Assembly (NCBI RefSeq): GCF_004099695.1
Contig: NZ_SCHL01000014.1
Span: 1 to 64,000, forward strand
DNA: 64,000 nt
From: Methanosarcina sp. MSH10X1
GTDB lineage: Archaea > Halobacteriota > Methanosarcinia > Methanosarcinales > Methanosarcinaceae
Direction: 5' to 3'
Both the position numbers and the translations under genes were made by a program. Position 1 is the stretch's first letter, and the number at the start of each line of letters is the position of its first letter. Below, piece after piece: positions 57,767-64,000 of the stretch. Under the pieces are notes generated by a model. That model ran no database searches. It saw only the letters and a program-made list of their open reading frames with translations, and was not told where the DNA came from.

Positions 57767-59440
57767 TCAGAGGTCGGTTCCTGCGTAGGAAAGGTTAAGG
57801 CTTTTGTTGATAAGGGGAAAATCCGGGACGATGTTCCCGAGTACTGCATGTTCTATAGCCTGCCAGTTGCAAAAAGATGCGGTCCGTACTTTATAACGAT
57901 CTATTAGCCCGCCTCTCACATAGATCCAGTGCAGGTTCTGACCCCGTGCCGCTTCAACCATTGAGAGGGCGTACCCATCCGGAATATTTGAAACTGCAAA
58001 TCCGGCTGCTTCAGCGGCAACCGCACCCTCCGGGATTGAAGCTATAAGCTTCTGTATCAGGAAAGCTGAATTAAGGACTTCCTTAGCCTTAACTTCAAAC
58101 CGGGAAAGGACATCTCCCGCAGTTTTGATAGTTCTTTCTGGAGGTACATCCTTATATATGCCGTAGGGATGGTCAAGCCGGACATCATAGGAAGCTCCGG
58201 AAGCCCGGGCTATTGGACCTGTAAGATTAAGTGGGGCAATCAGTTTCTTTTTCAAAACACCGGTCGTTGAGAACCTGTCGATAAGGGATGAGGATGCACG
58301 GACAGCCGCAATCGCAGAGTCAAACTCCGGTACAAACGTTTTCGAATAAAGGTAAAGTTTTAAAAGGGCCTCGTCTGAAATCTCTTTCTTCAAGCCCCCT
58401 ATATCCACAGCGCCTCTCATAAACCGGGAGCCTGTAAGAAGCTCATTTTGTCTGAAAATATTTTCACGGAGGATAAGGAAAGGCGTTGTCATTTTTGGGA
58501 AGCCGATATCGGTAATCATGCCTGAAAGGTCGCCCATATGTGAGTAGATACGTTCCAGTTCAAGGAGAATAGCCCTTAAGCAGTTAGCCCTGGGAGGGAC
58601 TTCAATTCCCGCAAGCTTTTCTATGGCTGTGCAAAAGGCAACAGCATTGGCAACGGTTTCGTCCCCGCTTATGGCTTCGGCAATCGGGACACAGGCGGAG
58701 GGTCTTTTTCCCTCGGCAAGTTTTTCGATTCCCCGGTGTTTATAAAAGAGCCGGATTTCAAGGTTGAAAATAGGTTCTCCAATAACGCTGAACCTGAAAT
58801 GGCCAGGCTCGATAATTCCTGCATGGACAGGCCCGACCGGAATCTGGTACACACCTTCGCCCTCTACCTGCTTGAAAGGATATGCTTCTTCCGGGTTCTG
58901 GACAGCCTGGATTTTCCTGTTTTTAAAGGATTTCAGGAGAGGGTGAAAGCCTTCAGGGTATGCCTCGTGTAAAAAAAGCCTCCTTTTGTCAAAAGCATCT
59001 TTAAACTCTATCCCGAACCCATCCCGTATTTCCCGCTCATACCAGCAGGCGGAAGGGAAAATCGTGGCAACAGAGGTAGTCTCCGTTCTGACCTGTCTCA
59101 TAAATGCAAATACATCGGTGAAGCCCTTCAGCCTAAAAACATAAAAGAGAGTAAACCCAGGGCTTTCCTCAAAATCCTGGACGCAGAACAGGCTTATCAG
59201 CACAAAGCCCTTTTCGGAAAGTGCAGGCACGGTTTTTAAAAACTCTTCTTCTCCAAGGGGAATATAGAATTCATTGTTTTTCCCCCTCCTGACTTGCGGC
59301 TCCTTGCCTGAAATGTCAATAATTAAATCTGTAGCGTATCGGGTCGAAAGTATTGAAGGGTTCACTGGAATCTGGCAGTTGTCTCTTAACTTCGAACCTG
59401 CCGGGACCAGGGAACTTGCTGTGTTTTTGTTTGAAATCAT
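57767..59440 (-). CDS. Group-4-hydrogenase-like large subunit without nickel ligands (HyfG/NuoCD-like)
   Basis: A 557-aa fused NuoC-NuoD-like protein. Residues about 30-190 are NuoC-like (CWYEREIRDGFGIEF); residues 200-557 are the NuoD/hydrogenase-large fold (VGPVHAGIIEPGHFRF, LRAILLELERIYSHMGDL). Active hydrogenases carry a CxxC near the start of this domain and a second near the C-terminus. Here the first region reads SACVPIAEAISGDET and the end reads NLSYAGTDL, with no CxxC in either. The protein also stops right there, without a maturation peptide. It resembles energy-converting-hydrogenase-related (Ehr) subunits rather than an active [NiFe] enzyme. Confidence 0.9.
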   Translation of the reverse strand: MISNKNTASSLVPAGSKLRDNCQIPVNPSILSTRYATDLIIDISGKEPQVRRGKNNEFYIPLGEEEFLKTVPALSEKGFVLISLFCVQDFEESPGFTLFYVFRLKGFTDVFAFMRQVRTETTSVATIFPSACWYEREIRDGFGIEFKDAFDKRRLFLHEAYPEGFHPLLKSFKNRKIQAVQNPEEAYPFKQVEGEGVYQIPVGPVHAGIIEPGHFRFSVIGEPIFNLEIRLFYKHRGIEKLAEGKRPSACVPIAEAISGDETVANAVAFCTAIEKLAGIEVPPRANCLRAILLELERIYSHMGDLSGMITDIGFPKMTTPFLILRENIFRQNELLTGSRFMRGAVDIGGLKKEISDEALLKLYLYSKTFVPEFDSAIAAVRASSSLIDRFSTTGVLKKKLIAPLNLTGPIARASGASYDVRLDHPYGIYKDVPPERTIKTAGDVLSRFEVKAKEVLNSAFLIQKLIASIPEGAVAAEAAGFAVSNIPDGYALSMVEAARGQNLHWIYVRGGLIDRYKVRTASFCNWQAIEHAVLGNIVPDFPLINKSLNLSYAGTDL

Positions 59441-59457
59441 TTTTCTTTGCCTCCTAT

Positions 59458-60936
59458 TTACAGGTATCCGAGCTCATACACGATTTCGTTCAACAGGTTT
59501 TCCAGGGGTTCCGGGAAGAATACTCCGAGCGCCAGAATCACGATAATAATTGATATGATTGGGAATTTCATACCATTCCTGACTGTATATGGAAGAAGCG
59601 GAGTTTCGATCCCTTCAGGTCCAGCCTCTTTTGAACTTCGGGTAAACGCCCCAATTAAAACTCTTGCAAATGCAGCCGATGCAATAACCAGCAGGAGAAG
59701 GACTGCAAAAACAAGCGATTTAGAAAACTCGAAAGCTTCCAGCAGAATAAAAAATTTGGCCGAAAAGATCGGGAAAGGAGGCATACCTATGATTGCAAAG
59801 CTCCCAATAACGAACCCCCAGCCTGCAATGGGCTGGAGCGAAAAAATGTCTTTTATATCCTGGATCAGGTTGCTTTCGTACTGCCTGTGCAGAATGCCCG
59901 CCGAAAAGAAGAGCGAGGCTTTGGTCAGCGAGTGGGCAAGGACGTAAAAAAGTGTCCAGAAAAGGGCAAAAGGTGTTCCAACCCCTATTCCGAGGAGGAG
60001 AATGCCCATATGTTCCACGCTTGAAAAGGCAATCAGCATCTTCAGGTTTTTCTGCAAAAGCATATTGAGGACTGCGACTGTTACCGTAAGCAACCCAAAG
60101 CCGATAAGAAACTGGGATACTATAGCTTCTGCCTCGGTTTGCCTGACAATGGCGTACATTCGCAAAATTCCATAAATGCCTATGTTTAACAGGACTCCGG
60201 ATAAGATGGCACTTACTGCTGAAGGGGCTTTTGAGTGGGCATCCGGAAGCCATGTATGGAAAGGGAAAATCCCGGATTTTGCTGCAAATCCGATGAAAAG
60301 AAATACAAAACTTGCAGTTAACATTTTAGGGGATAACAGGACTGAGTTTTCCATCAGCACAGTCCAGTTAAGGGTTCCGCTGCCCAGTATTTCCCCGGAG
60401 AGCGTGTATAGAAATATCAGCCCTATGAATGAAAAGAGCATGGCTCCTGAGGCTATGAAAATATATTTGATGGCGGCATCGATATTTTCTTTAGCAGACA
60501 GGATTGCCACAAGTACGGCTGAAAAGACTGTTGTCAGCTCGGCAAAAATCCAGAATAAAGCAAGGTTGTCAGAAAAGAAAGCAAGGGTAGCTGTTGTAAG
60601 CAGTAGGCTGAAAGCCATATAAAAAATTTTCAGGTTATTCCTGTGCAGTTCCTGAGCCTGCATCAGGCTTTCAACATAACCGCTTGCATAGACCGAAGCC
60701 AGGAAGAACAGTAAAGCTGCAATCAGCACTTCATAAATACTGAGATGATCAACGTAGAAATACTTGTTTCCGGTTTCAAAAGCCGGGACAGTGATAGTGA
60801 GCAGCGCATAAAACCCTATTGCAAGAAATGCAAGAGTGTGCAGAATGGAGAAAGCATTCATTGCCCTGTGAGATTTTGAAAGCAGGATAAGGGCAAGAGC
60901 CAGGGCTCCTGCTGCCAGATAGCTGAGTATGATCAT
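59458..60936 (-). CDS. HyfF-like antiporter-type membrane subunit
   Basis: A 492-aa protein with about 14 membrane segments, of the NuoL/M/N-MrpA family, HyfF branch. Conserved features: the glutamate in IFAELTTVFS, the lysine in AKSGIFPFHTWLPDAHSKAPSAVSAILSG, and KTLFY/VLAHSLTKASLFFSAG. These charged residues are those used for proton or sodium transfer. Its ATG overlaps the stop of the preceding gene (ATGA). Confidence 0.92.
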   Translation of the reverse strand: MIILSYLAAGALALALILLSKSHRAMNAFSILHTLAFLAIGFYALLTITVPAFETGNKYFYVDHLSIYEVLIAALLFFLASVYASGYVESLMQAQELHRNNLKIFYMAFSLLLTTATLAFFSDNLALFWIFAELTTVFSAVLVAILSAKENIDAAIKYIFIASGAMLFSFIGLIFLYTLSGEILGSGTLNWTVLMENSVLLSPKMLTASFVFLFIGFAAKSGIFPFHTWLPDAHSKAPSAVSAILSGVLLNIGIYGILRMYAIVRQTEAEAIVSQFLIGFGLLTVTVAVLNMLLQKNLKMLIAFSSVEHMGILLLGIGVGTPFALFWTLFYVLAHSLTKASLFFSAGILHRQYESNLIQDIKDIFSLQPIAGWGFVIGSFAIIGMPPFPIFSAKFFILLEAFEFSKSLVFAVLLLLVIASAAFARVLIGAFTRSSKEAGPEGIETPLLPYTVRNGMKFPIISIIIVILALGVFFPEPLENLLNEIVYELGYL

Positions 60937-61634
60937 TGTTCTTCCCCCCCTGACCAGATTTTAAGTGTCTGGAGGCGCTGGTGGTATTCCTCGCTTGTTG
61001 AATCTAGCCCGATTGCCAGGATAGTTGTTAACAGTACAAGAATCATCAGGTCTATCACGATCAGGATTTCTATGATAAAGGGCAGGTCCGCAACAAAAAT
61101 TCCAAAAAGCAGAACCCCGTTTTCCATTGTCAGGTATCCTATGACTTTTGTTATCACTTTTCTCCGGCTGAATATCACAAGCATGCCCATGAGAGTCAGG
61201 GATAATCCAATAACAGCCCCCATGAAGAATAACTTGCTCAGAATGAATTCATTGAAGAAGCCTGAGAGGAAAACATAGGCTAAAAGAATCAGGCCCATGC
61301 TGACAAGAAGGGAGGGTGTCGGCTCAAGGTAATTAAACTTCAGGTCCCGGCTGATTTTGATTTTTTCCCCTATTATGTTTATAAATATGGGAATTAACAG
61401 CACCTTGCTTACAAGAGTCAGGGCTGCGATCGCAAGCAATGTCCTGTTGCCCTCAATAAAGTAAAGTGACGATGCGATCAGGACAAGCAGCAGGGACTGG
61501 ACGGCATATACGGTCAGCAGCGAAGCAATGTTCCTTGTGGAAAGGATAAGGGCTGCCGTAATCAGTACAAAAACAAAAAGGATCCTGACCATGTCTTCGA
61601 GGAATGTCGGGTCTGCCAGGAAAGAAGATATCAT
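60933..61634 (-). CDS. HyfE-like membrane subunit
   Basis: A 233-aa protein with five to six membrane segments, HyfE/NuoK-like (GVLLFGIFVADLPFIIEILIVIDLMILVLL toward the C-terminus is the family core in two blocks). It overlaps both neighbours by 4 bp and is part of the membrane arm. Confidence 0.88.
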   Translation of the reverse strand: MISSFLADPTFLEDMVRILFVFVLITAALILSTRNIASLLTVYAVQSLLLVLIASSLYFIEGNRTLLAIAALTLVSKVLLIPIFINIIGEKIKISRDLKFNYLEPTPSLLVSMGLILLAYVFLSGFFNEFILSKLFFMGAVIGLSLTLMGMLVIFSRRKVITKVIGYLTMENGVLLFGIFVADLPFIIEILIVIDLMILVLLTTILAIGLDSTSEEYHQRLQTLKIWSGGEEQ

Positions 61635-62572
61635 GCAAACACCTCCATCAGGATGGTAAGTGCGGAAAAGAAAAACGCCATCATATAGAATCCGGGCAGC
61701 CTGAAAAGCCGCATTTTTGCAATGGAAGACTCAAATAGTCCTATTAATCCGGCAAGCATGCTGGCTTTTACAAGGAAAAAGAGGCATGCGATCATAAAAC
61801 TTGCGAAGGTAAGCTCGGTCGCAAGTCCCCAGGGAGCCAGAACGTTTATCAGAACTGCCATCAGGATTGTCTGTTTAATGGCATGGGCAAGCTCTATAAG
61901 AGCCAGATTTTTTCCGGACTGTTCCAGAATCATGGCTTCGTTGATCATGGTAAGCTCAAGATGTGTTGCCGGGTTGTCCACAGGAATCCTTCCGGTTTCC
62001 ACTATTATGATGATAAAGAGGGAAATGGAAATAAGGGTAAGGGTGGGACTTTCGGGAATTGTGGAGCCGGCAGTTACTGCAAACATTTCATGAAAGTTTA
62101 CGGTTCTTAATACATATGCAAGCGCAGCAAAGGATATTACCATCGTGGGTTCGACTACAGCCGAGAGGCTCATCAGGCGAGAACTACCCATGCCTCCGAA
62201 AGTGCTCCCCGCATCAAGTCCGCAAAGTGCCGTAAAAAAACGCTCTATTGCGAGCAGGTAGAGGAAAACTATTATATTTCCGATTCCTGCAGGGGTATCT
62301 GGAATAAAAACAACCGGGACAAAGAGCGTCGCCACTAGAAGAACTCCAAGGTTAAGATAGGGAGTAATTCTCATAATTCCTGAGGAATTGGGTGAATATA
62401 CTACTTCTTTTTGCATTAGTTTGCGCAAATCGAAATAACTCTGCAGGAGACTGGGGCCTTTTCTTCCCTGGGTATATGCCTTGACCTTTTTGATAAGGCT
62501 CATAAAGAACGGGGAGATCAGCATGATAAAACCCGTATTCAGCAGGGCGAATAAGAGGAATGAAGCATTCAT
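61631..62572 (-). CDS. HyfC/NuoH-like membrane anchor subunit
   Basis: A 313-aa protein with about eight membrane segments, the subunit that connects the peripheral arm to the membrane in group 4 hydrogenases. Features: GRKGPSLLQSYFDLRKLMQKE, STFGGMGSSR and VETGRIPVDNPATHLELTMINEAMILE, the last containing the conserved acidic residues. It overlaps both neighbours by 4 bp (ATGA). Confidence 0.93.
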   Translation of the reverse strand: MNASFLLFALLNTGFIMLISPFFMSLIKKVKAYTQGRKGPSLLQSYFDLRKLMQKEVVYSPNSSGIMRITPYLNLGVLLVATLFVPVVFIPDTPAGIGNIIVFLYLLAIERFFTALCGLDAGSTFGGMGSSRLMSLSAVVEPTMVISFAALAYVLRTVNFHEMFAVTAGSTIPESPTLTLISISLFIIIIVETGRIPVDNPATHLELTMINEAMILEQSGKNLALIELAHAIKQTILMAVLINVLAPWGLATELTFASFMIACLFFLVKASMLAGLIGLFESSIAKMRLFRLPGFYMMAFFFSALTILMEVFA

Positions 62573-64000
62573 GCGTAATACCTCGTAAATGTCATCAGCG
62601 TCAGTACTGCAATAAAAACGTAAAGTACATAAGTATCCAGTTTGCCGTTCTGCATTCGTGAGACCTGAGAAGAAACAAGACTAACTGCGTAAGCGGCAGG
62701 AAGATAGAGACGTTCTTCAAAAAATTTAATCAGGTGTATCCTGACAGTTCCGCTTTTAAAGATGCTTTCCTTTGTATCGGAATACGTTCTGGTAGTAGAG
62801 ATTTCGGTCCTGTAAATTTTTTTGAAAATAACTACAAGAGGCTCCGAAAACCCTGCGGAGCTGTATTCCATTGTGGAATTCTGGCCCAGCATCCCACAGC
62901 CCCAGGTTTCTTTGCTTATTCTCGGGCTTTCCGAAGGACCTGAATTACGGACCGCAAGCCAGATAAGCCCGCAAGCTCCCCCGAGAATCAGCCCGAGAGA
63001 CAGCATATCCGGAATCCCCAGGTCAAAGCCGAGTAGAACCAGAATTCGGGATGAAAACAATCCCGAAAAAATACACAGAGCTGCAGGTACAGCTTCTCCA
63101 AGTAACATAGGATTTGTGGCTTCAGCAGCTTCTTCTGCATACTTCGTCCTCGGAAGGGCAAGGAAGGTGATTCCGAAAACTTTTACAAAAAGCGCTGCTG
63201 CGAGAGCACTTGTAAGGGCAAAGACCGAGAGGGTAATAATTAGAAGTACTTTTAAAAGAGGGTCTAAAAGTGCTGAAGAGTAGAAATAAGCCTGGAAAAG
63301 CATAAGTTCACTTACAAAACCGTTTGTTGGAGGAAGGGCAGCAATTGAAACAGAACCCACCAGGAAAAGGACGGCAGTATGGGGCATGCGCTTTATAAGA
63401 CCTCCGAATGCCTCGATATCTCGGGTGCCAGTAGCATGAACCACTGAGCCTGCGCAAAGAAATAACAAGCTTTTGAAAAGAGCGTGGTTAAAAGCGTGGA
63501 AGCAGGCTCCTACAAGGCTTAACATCGCAAGAGCTTCAAACCCTTCCAGTTTGAATATCAGGTACAGGCCAATTCCCATGAAAATGATCCCGATATTTTC
63601 GATACTGCTGTAGGCAAGCAGCCTCTTTATATCGCTTTCCTTGAGGGCATAAATTACCCCCAGTACGGCTGAGAGACTTCCCATTACAAGGATTAGCGTA
63701 CCCCACCAGAGCTGCGGGAAGGAGACTGAGAGTAAAAACCTCAGAAAACCGTAGATCGCAACTTTCAGCATGACGCCCGACATCAGAGCTGAAATGCTTG
63801 AAGGAGCAGCAGGGTGAGCATAGGGGAGCCATTTGTGGAAAGGGACAAGCCCTGCTTTGATCCCGAACCCCGTAAAAAGGCAGAGGAAAGGCAAAGTAAG
63901 AAGGCTTGCCGGGTAGTCAAGCTGTCCGAATTCGGCAGAGCCTGTCAGCCTGAACAGACTCATAAAACCCATGAAAAGAAAAGCTGTGCTCAGACTTGTC
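62569..64000 (-). CDS. HyfB-like antiporter-type membrane subunit (cut by the right window edge)
   Basis: NuoL/HyfB-like subunit. The frame stays open to 64000 (no stop upstream of the first visible ATG at 63972), so the N-terminal part lies outside the window. The 467 residues visible include IKAGLVPFHKWLPYAHPAAPSSISALMSG and HAFNHALFKSLLFLCAG, core features of proton-translocating antiporter subunits, and a long C-terminal amphipathic part. It begins the operon as visible. Confidence 0.92.
   Translation of the reverse strand, partial: TSLSTAFLFMGFMSLFRLTGSAEFGQLDYPASLLTLPFLCLFTGFGIKAGLVPFHKWLPYAHPAAPSSISALMSGVMLKVAIYGFLRFLLSVSFPQLWWGTLILVMGSLSAVLGVIYALKESDIKRLLAYSSIENIGIIFMGIGLYLIFKLEGFEALAMLSLVGACFHAFNHALFKSLLFLCAGSVVHATGTRDIEAFGGLIKRMPHTAVLFLVGSVSIAALPPTNGFVSELMLFQAYFYSSALLDPLLKVLLIITLSVFALTSALAAALFVKVFGITFLALPRTKYAEEAAEATNPMLLGEAVPAALCIFSGLFSSRILVLLGFDLGIPDMLSLGLILGGACGLIWLAVRNSGPSESPRISKETWGCGMLGQNSTMEYSSAGFSEPLVVIFKKIYRTEISTTRTYSDTKESIFKSGTVRIHLIKFFEERLYLPAAYAVSLVSSQVSRMQNGKLDTYVLYVFIAVLTLMTFTRYYA

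Noticed and set aside
57244-64000. Annotation of the operon as an active formate hydrogenlyase or hydrogenase
   Set aside because: The large subunit lacks both nickel-ligand CxxC motifs, the small subunit lacks the cluster ligands, and no formate dehydrogenase gene is present in the window.

Overview
The window looks like a chromosomal segment of a Methanosarcina species. It carries a complete fmdEFACDB formylmethanofuran dehydrogenase operon, archaeal TATA-binding protein genes, a DUF1724-type Msr-like regulator, an archaeal SMC-ScpA-ScpB operon, a PGF-CTERM surface protein and AT-rich intergenic DNA with archaeal TATA boxes. The adjacent tandem TBP genes are reminiscent of M. mazei, but I cannot fix the species from the sequence alone.

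Layout, left to right. 1-1077: two nearly identical TBP genes in tandem, the left one cut by the window edge. 1263-6915: chromosome-condensation operon smc-scpA-scpB, preceded by an unrecognised coiled-coil/proline-rich protein gene. 9013-11715: DtxR-type regulator plus FeoB ferrous iron transporter with a DtxR-like operator. 11904-16509: GNAT acetyltransferase, tRNA-Arg(CCT), a BirA-like operator and a long repeat-bearing leader in front of a biotin ECF transporter (bioY, two ATPases, ecfT). 16589-19156: ArsR regulator with its operator, a cysteine-rich SO_0444-type permease and a PspC-domain protein. 19507-24760: tRNA-Arg(TCT), ilvE, a MoeA fused to a periplasmic-binding-protein-like domain, and a DRG GTPase. 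24839-28743: a methyltransferase/ATP-grasp fusion, an SLC13/ArsB-type transporter and an orphan HicB. 28744-30558: a gene-free stretch with two copies of a structured RNA-like element and tRNA-Gln(TTG).

30969-43156 is a molybdenum/tungsten island: an oxyanion ABC transporter with modD and a DUF364 protein on the left, and the fmd operon on the right. The same 22-bp dyad (GTTATGT-N8-ACATAAC) occurs once at the transporter promoter and twice at the fmd promoter, so metal uptake and the molybdoenzyme that uses the metal appear to be co-regulated. A PGF-CTERM surface protein lies between them.

43611-56417: a flavoprotein, a second gene-free stretch with two paralogous promoter/hairpin elements and minisatellites, a NatAB-like ABC exporter, a RibD-like reductase, a Na,K-ATPase-like P-type ATPase, a hybrid histidine kinase with a stand-alone receiver, and a DUF1724 regulator. 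57244-64000 (continuing past the right edge): a six-gene operon built like a group 4 membrane-bound hydrogenase (Hyf/Hyc). Its large subunit has lost the CxxC nickel-ligand motifs and its small subunit has lost all four ligands of the proximal [4Fe-4S] cluster, leaving a complex I-like membrane arm on an apparently cofactor-free peripheral arm.

The best candidates for undescribed biology are this cofactor-less Ehr-type complex, the two-copy structured RNA at 29.2 and 30.1 kb (helices supported by compensatory changes), the second pair of putative RNAs at 44.8 and 45.2 kb, and the T-rich tandem arrays at the 3' ends of three of these four elements.
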